Shown: piece by piece, positions 25,264 to 31,944 of the stretch
How positions within the stretch are numbered: the first letter of the stretch is position 1
How the letters are laid out: the number at the start of each line of letters is the position of its first letter
Assembly (NCBI GenBank): GCA_016282855.1
Contig: JAEELT010000028.1
Span: 1-47,672 of the forward strand
DNA length: 47,672 nucleotides
From: Clostridiaceae bacterium
GTDB taxonomy: Bacteria; Bacillota; Clostridia; Oscillospirales; Acutalibacteraceae
Direction of reading: 5' to 3'
Position numbers and translations under genes: made by a program
The notes under the pieces: model-generated
The model's input: the letters and a program-made list of their open reading frames with translations, nothing else
The model's database searches: none
What the model was told of the DNA's origin: nothing

Positions 25264-26196
25264 TCAATCGGTGAAAAGCGCGGTTGAATAATATCTGTCA
25301 CCGCTGTCCGGAAGAAGGGCGACTATTACCTTGCCTTTGTTTTCGGGGCGCTTAGCAAGCTGAATTGCTCCGAAGAGAGCGGCCCCGGATGAAATACCGA
25401 CGGATATTCCCTCTTTTTTCGCGAGAAGTTTCGCAGTATCAAAAGCATCCTGATTGGAAGCGGTAAAGATTTCGTCATAAACCGAGGTGTTGAGTACATC
25501 GGGCACAAATCCTGCGCCGATACCCTGAATCTTATGGCTGCCCGCTCTGCCCTGCGAAAGCACAGGCGAATCCTCGGGCTCGAGGGCAACCACCTTCACA
25601 GCGGGGTTTTTCTCCTTGAGGTATTCACCTGTACCCGTAACGGTGCCGCCGGTACCTACGCCGGCGATAAACACATCAACTCTGCCGTCGGTATCATTCC
25701 AGATTTCGGGGCCTGTTGTCGCTTTGTGAACCGCGGGGTTTGCGGGGTTTACAAACTGGCCGGGGATAAAGCCGCCGGGGATTTCCTTCTCAAGCTCCTT
25801 TGCCTTTTCTATAGCGCCCTTCATACCCTTTGCGCCCTCTGTGAGCACAAGCTCCGCGCCGTAGGCCTTGAGTATGTTTCTTCTCTCAACACTCATCGTT
25901 TCGGGCATTGTAAGAATAATACGATAGCCCTTGGAAGCCGCTATGGATGCGAGACCGATTCCGGTATTTCCGCTGGTAGGCTCTATGATAACCGAGCCCT
26001 CTTTCAGCAGGCCCTTTGCCTCGGCATCCTCTATCATCGCCTTTGCTATTCTGTCTTTTACGCTGCCTGCCGGATTGAAATACTCAAGCTTCACAAGAAC
26101 TGTTGCCTCAAGGCCAAGCTCTTTTTCTATATTTGTGACCTCAATAAGAGGGGTATTGCCTATAAGCTCAGAGGCTCCTTTATATATTTTTGACAT
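25264..26196 (-). CDS. cysK: Cysteine synthase (O-acetylserine sulfhydrylase)
   Basis: PLP enzyme making cysteine from O-acetylserine and sulfide. 310 residues, the usual size. Cofactor Lys47 lies in NPAGSVKDR; the substrate loop TSGNTG is at 76-81; the phosphate loop GVGTGGTVTGTG and the C-terminal LLPDSGDRYYST are typical of CysK/CysM. AAGGAGAT precedes the ATG. It follows metY by 13 bases and shares its attenuator-controlled promoter, so both sulfide-fixing enzymes are made together. The neighbouring iscS is a consumer of the cysteine formed. Confidence 0.97.
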   Translation of the reverse strand: MSKIYKGASELIGNTPLIEVTNIEKELGLEATVLVKLEYFNPAGSVKDRIAKAMIEDAEAKGLLKEGSVIIEPTSGNTGIGLASIAASKGYRIILTMPETMSVERRNILKAYGAELVLTEGAKGMKGAIEKAKELEKEIPGGFIPGQFVNPANPAVHKATTGPEIWNDTDGRVDVFIAGVGTGGTVTGTGEYLKEKNPAVKVVALEPEDSPVLSQGRAGSHKIQGIGAGFVPDVLNTSVYDEIFTASNQDAFDTAKLLAKKEGISVGISSGAALFGAIQLAKRPENKGKVIVALLPDSGDRYYSTALFTD

Positions 26197-26209
26197 TGTT
26201 TTATCTCCT

Positions 26210-27493
26210 TTATCTTATTGCCGCAAAGCCTTTTTCAAGGTCCGCGATTATATCGTCAATATGCTCCGTGCCGATTGAAAGACGGATTGTATTCTGCTTT
26301 ATGCCCTGATCTGCAAGCTCTTCATCCGAGAGCTGGGAATGTGTGGTGGATGCCGGGTGAATCACAAGGCTCTTGACATCCGCAACATTTGCGAGCAGTG
26401 AAAAAATGCTGAGATTATCAATAAACTTCCACGCCTCTTCCCTGCCGCCTTTGATTTCAAAGGTGAATATTGAAGCGCCGCCGTTGGGGAAATACTTTCT
26501 GTAAAGGGCGTTATCCGGATGATCGGGAAGAGAGGGATGGTTGACCTTCTCAACAAGCGGATGACTTGAAAGATAATCAACAACCTTTTTTGTGTTTTCG
26601 GCGTGCCTTTCAAGGCGAAGAGAAAGCGTTTCAACCCCCTGCAGAAGAAGGAAGGCGTTGAACGGGGAGATTGCGGCACCGGTGTCTCTGAGAAGAATTG
26701 CTCTGATATAAGTGACAAACGCGGCCGGGCCGGCAACATCATAAAACGAAACACCGTGATAGCTCGGGTTCGCCTCTGCTATGTTGGGATATTTGCCGCT
26801 TGCCTTCCAGTTGAATTTGCCCGACTCAACTATGATGCCGCCGAGCGTTGTGCCGTGACCGCCGATGAATTTTGTGGCGGAATGCACAACTATATCAGCG
26901 CCGTGCTCAATAGGTCTGATAAGGTACGGCGTGCCGAATGTGTTGTCAACCACTACGGGAATACCATGCCTGTGAGCTATTTGCGCAACAGCGTCAATAT
27001 CGGGAATATCGCTGTTGGGATTGCCGAGAGTTTCAAGGTAAACAGCGCGGGTGTTTTCTCTGATTGCTCCCTCAATCTGCGAGAGATCGTGGGCGTCAAC
27101 AAAAGTTGTTTCTATGCCGTACTGCGGAAGAGTATGAGAAAGCAGATTGAAGCTGCCGCCGTAAATTGTCTTCTGAGCGACTATGTGACCGCCGTTTGCG
27201 GCAAGAGCTTCAATAGTGTATGTAATCGCCGCCGCGCCGGATGCGAGGGCCAGAGAAGCGCTGCCGCCCTCAAGAGCCGCAAGACGCTTTTCAAGCACAT
27301 CCTGGGTAGTGTTTGTAAGCCTGCCGTAAATGTTGCCGGGGTCCGCAAGGCCGAAACGGTCGGCGGCGTGCTTGCTGTTATGGAAAACATATGAGGTGGT
27401 CTGATAAATGGGGACTGCTCTTGAATCGGTTGCGGGGTCAGCCTGTTCCTGACCTACGTGGAGCTGAAGGGTCTCAAATCTGTAGTTACTCAT
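26210..27493 (-). CDS. metY: O-acetylhomoserine/O-acetylserine sulfhydrylase
   Basis: PLP enzyme of the Cys/Met gamma family that adds sulfide to O-acetylhomoserine, giving homocysteine for methionine synthesis. 427 residues. N-terminus RFETLQLHVGQEQADPATDS, cofactor aspartate in VVDNTFGTP (Asp183) and Lys208 in HSATKFIGGHGT are as expected; the length of about 430 and the insertion after the Lys separate MetY from the shorter cystathionine enzymes. AAGGAG precedes the ATG. The 245 bases upstream form a leader with a Cys-rich small ORF and a terminator, so expression should respond to cysteine supply. Some family members accept O-acetylserine, so a direct share in cysteine synthesis is possible. 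Confidence 0.95.
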   Translation of the reverse strand: MSNYRFETLQLHVGQEQADPATDSRAVPIYQTTSYVFHNSKHAADRFGLADPGNIYGRLTNTTQDVLEKRLAALEGGSASLALASGAAAITYTIEALAANGGHIVAQKTIYGGSFNLLSHTLPQYGIETTFVDAHDLSQIEGAIRENTRAVYLETLGNPNSDIPDIDAVAQIAHRHGIPVVVDNTFGTPYLIRPIEHGADIVVHSATKFIGGHGTTLGGIIVESGKFNWKASGKYPNIAEANPSYHGVSFYDVAGPAAFVTYIRAILLRDTGAAISPFNAFLLLQGVETLSLRLERHAENTKKVVDYLSSHPLVEKVNHPSLPDHPDNALYRKYFPNGGASIFTFEIKGGREEAWKFIDNLSIFSLLANVADVKSLVIHPASTTHSQLSDEELADQGIKQNTIRLSIGTEHIDDIIADLEKGFAAIR

Positions 27494-27553
27494 TTTATTT
27501 TTCTCCTTTTCAGATGATAGTTATTTGTCGTTTGATATGTTCGGTTTTACATT

Positions 27554-27585
27554 AAAAAAACCGGGGGCTTCTTCAAAGCTCCCGG
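27554..27585 (-). terminator. Attenuator terminator before metY
   Basis: Minus-strand stem CCGGGAGCTT / AAGCCCCCGG (nine of ten pairs), 5-base loop, followed by seven T. It lies between the leader ORF and metY, so RNA polymerase must pass it to express metY-cysK. Its 5' arm overlaps the antiterminator arm 27579-27590. Confidence 0.85.
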
Positions 27586-27683
27586 GCAAACGGCATAAAT
27601 GACGCGAGTTTCAACATCGCTCCATACTGCAGAGGCGCGGCAAAACACCACCGTGCGCCCCGGCCGTTATTTTTGCCCGGGAG
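27579..27683 (-). promoter_or_regulatory. Antiterminator and competing hairpin of the cysteine attenuator
   Basis: Minus-strand CTCCCGGGCAAA (27672-27683, codons 19-23 of the leader ORF) is exactly complementary over 12 bases to TTTGCCCGGGAG (27579-27590). The second copy overlaps the 5' arm of the terminator at 27554-27585, so the two structures exclude each other. A third segment, TTTTGCC (27639-27645), can pair with GGCAAAA (27671-27677) and would hide the first arm after the ribosome has passed. The first arm begins 14 bases beyond the start of the third Cys codon, about where a stalled ribosome's leading edge would be. The structure is seen; the mechanism is inferred. Confidence 0.7.
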
Positions 27684-27739
27684 TACAGCATTCGACACCA
27701 CATACAGGTACAATATTCAGTATTGAGTGATTTATACAT
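27611..27739 (-). CDS. Cysteine-rich leader peptide upstream of metY-cysK
   Basis: A 42-residue ORF with an excellent ribosome site (AAAGGAGG, 7 bases before the ATG), starting about 26 bases after the predicted transcript start. Residues 9-16 read YCTCMWCR: Cys at 10, 12 and 15, with Cys also at 37 and 42. Methionines at 13 and 17 add Met codons. It precedes a terminator and two genes of cysteine and methionine synthesis. The peptide has no fold or membrane features, and its likely job is to let the ribosome sense charged Cys-tRNA. No database family is known to me for it. It lies in the stretch 27494-27890, which otherwise holds only the promoter and the terminator. Confidence 0.75.
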   Translation of the reverse strand: MYKSLNTEYCTCMWCRMLYSRAKITAGAHGGVLPRLCSMERC

Positions 27740-27771
27740 GCCGGCACCTCCTTTTTCAATGTTATGCTGTG

Positions 27772-27805
27772 AGTATATCACCATTTACCTACCGTGTCAA
27801 TAGGT
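27772..27805 (-). promoter_or_regulatory. Promoter and Rrf2-type operator of the cys leader-metY-cysK operon
   Basis: Minus-strand TTGACA (27795-27800) and TATACT (27772-27777), spacer 17 bases, extended TGA. The -35 is centred in the inverted repeat ACCTATTGACACGGTAGGT (27787-27805), half-sites ACCTA and TAGGT spaced by 9. Almost the same sequence overlaps the iscS promoter, and a one-mismatch version overlaps the promoter ahead of the Rrf2 gene at 30792. Confidence 0.75.
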
Positions 27806-27890
27806 TTTACTAAAAATTTCCAAAAAAGTTTTTCGTTTGTTGCCGGCAGACCGTAACCGGGGCGATTAAATCCGGCGCAGTATAAGAAAA

Positions 27891-28268
27891 TCAGTCGCCC
27901 TTTCCTGCGCGGTAATTCTCCAGGGCATTTTGGATTGCCTCCTGCGCGAGTACCGAACAGTGCATCTTATAATCGGGGAGGCCGTCGAGCGCCTCAGCCA
28001 CCGCCTTGTTTGTAAGCTCCAGCGCCTCGGAAACGGGTTTGCCCTTTATCATTTCAGTTGCCATTGAGCTTGACGCTATGGCGCTGCCGCATCCGAAAGT
28101 TTCAAACTTAACGTCCGTTATTATATCGTTTTCTATTTTCATATACATTTTCATTATATCTCCGCATTTTGCGTTGCCGACTTCACCAACGGCATCGGCA
28201 TCCTCGATTATGCCCACATTGCGCGGATGAAGAAAATGATCCATTACTTTTTCGCTGTATAGTGCCAT
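27891..28268 (-). CDS. iscU: Fe-S cluster scaffold protein (IscU/NifU-like)
   Basis: Scaffold on which [2Fe-2S] or [4Fe-4S] clusters are built with sulfur from IscS. 125 residues, normal length. The three ligand cysteines are present: Cys35 in NAKCGD (with Asp37), Cys60 in FGCGSAIASSS and Cys104 in KMHCSVL. GGAGA precedes the ATG. It starts 12 bases after iscS. The clostridial iscS-iscU pair serves Fe-S enzymes such as the hydrogenase encoded at 33635. No clear terminator separates it from the downstream cys promoter, so some read-through into the cys leader is possible. Confidence 0.96.
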   Translation of the reverse strand: MALYSEKVMDHFLHPRNVGIIEDADAVGEVGNAKCGDIMKMYMKIENDIITDVKFETFGCGSAIASSSMATEMIKGKPVSEALELTNKAVAEALDGLPDYKMHCSVLAQEAIQNALENYRAGKGD

Positions 28269-28280
28269 ATCTGTTTCTCC

Positions 28281-29465
28281 TTATATAATATGTTCAGCTT
28301 TGCCGGTCATCAAATCACGCCAGACGGGTGAAAACCCTCTTAGATAAGCTGTAACTTCCTTTACGCTGTTTATTATGTAATCCGCGTCCTCCTCGGTAAT
28401 ATCCGTGCCTATGCTCAGGCGCAGCGAGCCGTGTGCCACATCATGCACCCGCCCGATTGCGAGAAGCACGTGGCTCGGGTCAAGAGACCCGGATGTACAG
28501 GCGCTGCCCGAAGAGGCGGCAATTCCCTTGCTGTCAAGCAAAAGCAGAAGCGCCTCTCCCTCAATGCCCTCAAAGCAGAAATTCACATTGCCGGGAAGTC
28601 TGCGCACAGGGTCACCGTTTAAAGCCGAATGCTCAATTTCCGAAAGACCTTTTATGAGCCTGTCGCGTATTTTTATCAGATATGCGGCGTTCTTTTCCAT
28701 TACGGCGCACTCATCTTTAAGCGCTCTTGCCATTGCGGCTATGCCGGGTACATTTTCGGTGCCCGCGCGCTTTCCCCTCTCCTGCGCTCCGCCTTCAATC
28801 AGGTTTGAGAGGCGTATGCCCTTTTTCACATAAAGAAATCCCACTCCCTTGGGGCCGTGAAATTTATGGGCGGAAGCAGACATCATATCTATATTGTCGC
28901 TGACAACATTCACGGGAATGTGAGCAACGGCCTGAACCGCGTCGGTATGAAAAATAACATTTTTCCTTCTGCATATTTCGCCGATTTCTCTTACAGGCTG
29001 AACAGTGCCGATTTCGTTATTGGCGTGCATCACCGTAACAAGGCAGGTGTCATCGCGTATTGCGCTCTCGACCTCCGACGGTATAATAATTCCGTTTTCG
29101 TGAACGGGAAGCAGGGTGACTTCGAACCCGTCTTTTTTAAGTTTCTCCAGGGTGTGTAAGACAGCGTGATGCTCAAACGCCGTTGAGATTATATGCTTTT
29201 TCCCCTTCTCTCTGCCGAGAAGCGCGGCGGAAACAATCGCCTGATTATCGCTCTCACTTCCTCCGGATGTAAAAAATATTTCACGGGGTGAGGCACCGAT
29301 AAGCTCTGCTATATCCTCACGCGCTTTTTCAAGCACTTCCTTTGCTCTCTGCCCGTGCATATACAGACTTGAGGGATTGCCCCAGTTATCTCTTATTACC
29401 TCTGTCATTATGTTTACGGCCGCTTCGCTCATTTTTGTGGTGGCGGCATTATCGGCATAAATCAA
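28281..29465 (-). CDS. iscS: Cysteine desulfurase
   Basis: PLP enzyme releasing sulfur from cysteine as a persulfide for Fe-S assembly. 394 residues. Cofactor Lys201 in SASAHKFHGPKG, His/Asp around FHTDAVQAV, and the active-site Cys323 in SSGSACTSGS are all present. The start is a TTG at 29465, with GGAGG 8 bases upstream. It is the first gene of the iscS-iscU operon. Its promoter carries the same operator as the cys operon, which links desulfurase level to an Rrf2-type regulator. Confidence 0.96.
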   Translation of the reverse strand: MIYADNAATTKMSEAAVNIMTEVIRDNWGNPSSLYMHGQRAKEVLEKAREDIAELIGASPREIFFTSGGSESDNQAIVSAALLGREKGKKHIISTAFEHHAVLHTLEKLKKDGFEVTLLPVHENGIIIPSEVESAIRDDTCLVTVMHANNEIGTVQPVREIGEICRRKNVIFHTDAVQAVAHIPVNVVSDNIDMMSASAHKFHGPKGVGFLYVKKGIRLSNLIEGGAQERGKRAGTENVPGIAAMARALKDECAVMEKNAAYLIKIRDRLIKGLSEIEHSALNGDPVRRLPGNVNFCFEGIEGEALLLLLDSKGIAASSGSACTSGSLDPSHVLLAIGRVHDVAHGSLRLSIGTDITEEDADYIINSVKEVTAYLRGFSPVWRDLMTGKAEHII

Positions 29466-29498
29466 AACGCAATCCTCCTTTTCTTATTTTCGCTGTGA

Positions 29499-29532
29499 AT
29501 TATACTCCTATTTGCCTACTGTGTCAATAGGT
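29499..29532 (-). promoter_or_regulatory. Promoter and Rrf2-type operator of iscS-iscU
   Basis: Minus-strand TTGACA (29522-29527) and TATAAT (29499-29504), spacer 17 bases. The -35 lies in ACCTATTGACACAGTAGGC (29514-29532), the same operator as at 27787 with one half-site base changed. Identity with that promoter extends over AAAACCTATTGACAC and GTAGG-N-AAAT. Confidence 0.75.
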
Positions 29533-29643
29533 TTTAAGAAAATGCTTTGTTTTCTCTTTTTTACGTTATGTACGAATAAAGGAACTCAGCCGCGACCTGC
29601 CCGGGCCGTTTTTTCAATTTGTAATAAAAAAGTAATCTGCCGC

Positions 29644-29672
29644 TTCAAAAATAGTAATAATTAAGGTATAAT
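29644..29672 (+). promoter_or_regulatory. Promoter of the YdcF-like gene
   Basis: Plus-strand TTCAAA (29644-29649) and TATAAT (29667-29672), spacer 17 bases. Divergent from the iscS promoter, about 110 bases apart; no operator of the ACCTA-N9-TAGGT type here. Confidence 0.55.
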
Positions 29673-29708
29673 ATATAATCAGAATATAATTTGTTTATTG
29701 AGGATTGA

Positions 29709-30503
29709 ATGCTGATGAAGTTTGCTTTGAGATTGCTTGTTTTTGCTGCCGGCCTCGCCTGTATAGGGCTTAATATAGGGCCGCTTTACACCTCGGGCGA
29801 AAAAAATATCGGTCTGATAACCGGCCTTGCCGCGGGCACGGCTCTGCTTGTTTACGGAGCTTTTTTCAGCCGTGTAAATATGATTACAGCTAAAGTGTTT
29901 TCATACACGGCAGGCAGAATCATTCTGTGCGCCGCCGCAGTAATTGCCGCCGCCGCGCTGACAGTAGGAGGCCTTACCCTGACCAATATAGTCAGATACA
30001 GCCGTGATTCCGCCGTTAAAACCGAGTATGTCATAGTGCTCGGCTGCCAGGTGAATTCAACATCTCCCGGCCGTTTCCTTTCCGCTCGCATTAACGCAGC
30101 TTACAGATACCTGAGCGAAAATCCGGGCAGCAAGGCGATACTCTCGGGAGGTCAGGGCAATGACGAGGATATATCGGAAGCTCAGTGCATGTTTAACGAA
30201 CTCACTTCAAAAGGAATTGACCCCGCCCGGCTGATAATTGAAGAAAAATCAACATCAACTATTGAGAACTTTGAAAACGCCGCCGCAATTCTTAAACAGA
30301 GCGGTGTGGCAATAGACGAAATTACCGTTGTCACAAACGACTTTCACGAATACCGGGCTTCCCTCATCGCTCAGAAAAACGGAATCAAAGCTTACCCCTG
30401 CCCCGCAAAAACCCCGTGGAACGGGTACCTGCCGTTCGCAATAAGAGAGGTTTACGCAATAGGATATCAGGTTTATCTCGGAAGAAACGCTCTGACAAAC
30501 TGA
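29709..30503 (+). CDS. YdcF-like (DUF218) membrane protein
   Basis: 264 residues. Three or four N-terminal membrane segments (to about residue 95) are followed by the DUF218 domain: YVIVLGCQVN, FLSARINAAYRYL, AILSGGQGNDEDISEAQCM, GIDPARLIIEEKSTSTIENFENAA and VTNDFHEYRA. Relatives (SanA, ElyC, YdcF) affect envelope integrity, but their reaction is not settled. GAGG is 5 bases before the ATG at 29709; an in-frame ATG 6 bases later is an alternative start. Lies between the divergent iscS promoter and the mini EF-hand/Rrf2 operon, apparently unrelated to either. Confidence 0.88.
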   Translation: MLMKFALRLLVFAAGLACIGLNIGPLYTSGEKNIGLITGLAAGTALLVYGAFFSRVNMITAKVFSYTAGRIILCAAAVIAAAALTVGGLTLTNIVRYSRDSAVKTEYVIVLGCQVNSTSPGRFLSARINAAYRYLSENPGSKAILSGGQGNDEDISEAQCMFNELTSKGIDPARLIIEEKSTSTIENFENAAAILKQSGVAIDEITVVTNDFHEYRASLIAQKNGIKAYPCPAKTPWNGYLPFAIREVYAIGYQVYLGRNALTN

Positions 30504-30522
30504 AGAAACTGTTATTTGGGGC

Positions 30523-30556
30523 TTGATTTACCCATTCACCTTGCGGTATAATAGGT
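30523..30556 (+). promoter_or_regulatory. Promoter and candidate autoregulatory operator of the mini EF-hand/rrf2 operon
   Basis: Plus-strand TTGATT (30523-30528) and TATAAT (30547-30552), spacer 18 bases. ACCTTGCGGTATAATAGGT (30538-30556) covers the -10 and fits ACCTA-N9-TAGGT with one mismatch, so the Rrf2 protein encoded 236 bases downstream could repress its own promoter. Confidence 0.6.
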
Positions 30557-30581
30557 ATATAAGACGAAATGAGGTGCTGTT

Positions 30582-30776
30582 ATGGGTTTTTTCGGCGGAA
30601 TGTTTGACAGTATATTTGATTTTGACGGAAACGGCAAGCTCAGTGACTTTGAAAAGGCCGTAATGTTTGATGCCCTGTTCGGAGACAGCGATGAGCCCGG
30701 CGACGAAAACAGCGATGATTACTTTAATGAATACGGCGATGATTTCTCCGACGGCGGGTCCGACTTTGATTTCTGA
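30582..30776 (+). CDS. Mini protein with one EF-hand loop
   Basis: 64 residues, strongly acidic (many Asp/Glu in the second half). Residues 13-24 read DFDGNGKLSDFE, a textbook 12-residue EF-hand calcium loop (Asp at 1, 3; Asn at 5; Gly at 6; Glu at 12), as also found in dockerins. The following AVMFDALFGD can form the exit helix. GAGGTG precedes the ATG. It is co-transcribed with the Rrf2 gene, 15 bases downstream. I recall similar short EF-hand proteins in clostridia but know of no function. No signal peptide, so any calcium binding would be in the cytosol. Confidence 0.75.
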   Translation: MGFFGGMFDSIFDFDGNGKLSDFEKAVMFDALFGDSDEPGDENSDDYFNEYGDDFSDGGSDFDF

Positions 30777-30791
30777 GAGGAGACGGGTAAT

Positions 30792-31196
30792 ATGATTTCA
30801 ACAAAAGGGCGTTACGCGATACGCGTTCTGATTGATCTTGCGGAAAACGATAACGGCGGCTGTATTCCCCTCAAGGATATTGCCGCGAGGCAGGAAATAT
30901 CAAAAAAATACCTTGAAATAATCGTCAAGGATATGGTCGAGGGCGGTCTGCTTATAGGAGCGAGCGGAAAAGGCGGCGGTTATAAGCTCTGCCGCAAGCC
31001 GGAGGATTACATTATCGGCGAGGTTATAGAGCTTATGGAAGGGCCTCTTTCTTCCGTAGCGTGCCTTGCGGGCGACTCAAACGAATGTCCGAGAAAGGAC
31101 TCCTGCCGCACCCTGCCCATGTGGGAAGAATACGATAAAATGGTTCACGACTTTTTCTACGGGAAAAGGCTCAGCGACCTTATTGAAAAAGGCTGA
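30792..31196 (+). CDS. Rrf2/IscR-family transcriptional regulator
   Basis: 134 residues. The N-terminal winged helix starts with MISTKGRYAIRVLIDLA and continues through ISKKYLEIIVKDMVEGGLL and ASGKGGGYKL, as in IscR/CymR. Cys91, Cys99 and Cys105 (C-x7-C-x5-C, in VACLAGDSNECPRKDSC) correspond to the Fe-S ligands of IscR, which are spaced C-x5-C-x5-C. CymR proteins mostly lack these, so an Fe-S-sensing type is more likely. The three ACCTA-N9-TAGGT sites at 27787, 29514 and 30538 are its obvious candidate targets. AGGAG precedes the ATG. Confidence 0.9.
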   Translation: MISTKGRYAIRVLIDLAENDNGGCIPLKDIAARQEISKKYLEIIVKDMVEGGLLIGASGKGGGYKLCRKPEDYIIGEVIELMEGPLSSVACLAGDSNECPRKDSCRTLPMWEEYDKMVHDFFYGKRLSDLIEKG

Positions 31197-31231
31197 GTTC
31201 ACACAAGTCTCAGATTCATAATAAAATAAAA

Positions 31232-31260
31232 AGGCATACCGCCGGCGGTATGCCTCATTT
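31232..31260. terminator. Bidirectional terminator between rrf2 and nitroreductase genes
   Basis: Perfect 24-base palindrome (31232-31255; arms AGGCATACCGCC and GGCGGTATGCCT) with T-runs on both strands. It ends the convergent rrf2 and hydrogenase-cluster transcripts. Confidence 0.9.
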
Positions 31261-31926
31261 TTATGCCCAGATGCTGCTGTCTTTGTCCGCACCCGTTTCA
31301 AAGTTGAATTTAACTATCCCGAGATCTACTTTGCTGAAGGGCCCGTAAAGCGCCTTCGCCTCCACCTTGCCGTCAACCAGATTCAGCACAAACTTCTGCT
31401 GATTTGTGGCGGTGGGGGCAAGCAAAGCCGCCTCAACACCGTTTCTGAACCATTCGGGCGAGTCATCGGAGAGATTGGAAACCTCCGAAGGGGTCTTGCT
31501 TTTACGTTCATGGCCCTGATCTGAGCCGTACCCAACCGCGATTACAAGAGCGAGCTTCTCACCTTCATTAACGGTAAACGCTTCCGGTATTTTTTTGAAC
31601 ATTATGCCTATCCAGCAGGTATTAAGCCCGAGCGTCTGAGCTTCAAGGACTATTTTTTGCCCGTAGTAACCGCACTTTTCACGAAGGGAACTGTCTTTTT
31701 TCCCGACAAGAGCTATATAATTTGTGATGCCGGTAAGTTTGCCGTAATGAGCCCTGAACGAATCAAAAGCCCTGGGCTCATTGAGCACGAGCTGAATATG
31801 CAGCCCGCTTTCTTTGTTTACGGCGTCAATGATTTCCTTAAGGCGCGCGGCCGTATCCGCTTCAATCGGGCGGCTTTCGTAATGCCTGACGGAATGGCGC
31901 TGTCTGATTGCTTCTTTCAGATCCAT
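31261..31926 (-). CDS. Nitroreductase-family flavoprotein
   Basis: 221 residues. Starts with LKEAIRQRHSVRHYESRPI, the FMN-binding RxSxR-type motif of nitroreductases, and continues with GYYGQKIVLEAQTLGLNTCWIG and APTATNQQKFVLNL. The swapped order and size resemble the TM1586-like subgroup. Uses FMN and NAD(P)H; the substrate is unknown. Its stop codon sits at the shared terminator, and it is the last gene of the cluster beginning with the GltD-like flavoprotein. AAGGGG precedes the ATG. Confidence 0.9.
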   Translation of the reverse strand: MDLKEAIRQRHSVRHYESRPIEADTAARLKEIIDAVNKESGLHIQLVLNEPRAFDSFRAHYGKLTGITNYIALVGKKDSSLREKCGYYGQKIVLEAQTLGLNTCWIGIMFKKIPEAFTVNEGEKLALVIAVGYGSDQGHERKSKTPSEVSNLSDDSPEWFRNGVEAALLAPTATNQQKFVLNLVDGKVEAKALYGPFSKVDLGIVKFNFETGADKDSSIWA

Positions 31927-31944
31927 AGTCTTTCCCCTTTACAT

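Noticed and set aside
27494-27805. T-box or SAM riboswitch before metY
   Set aside because: I saw no T-box TGGnACCGCG-like sequence and no S-box core by eye; the ribosome site, leader ORF and complementary arms account for the leader better. A covariance-model search would settle this.
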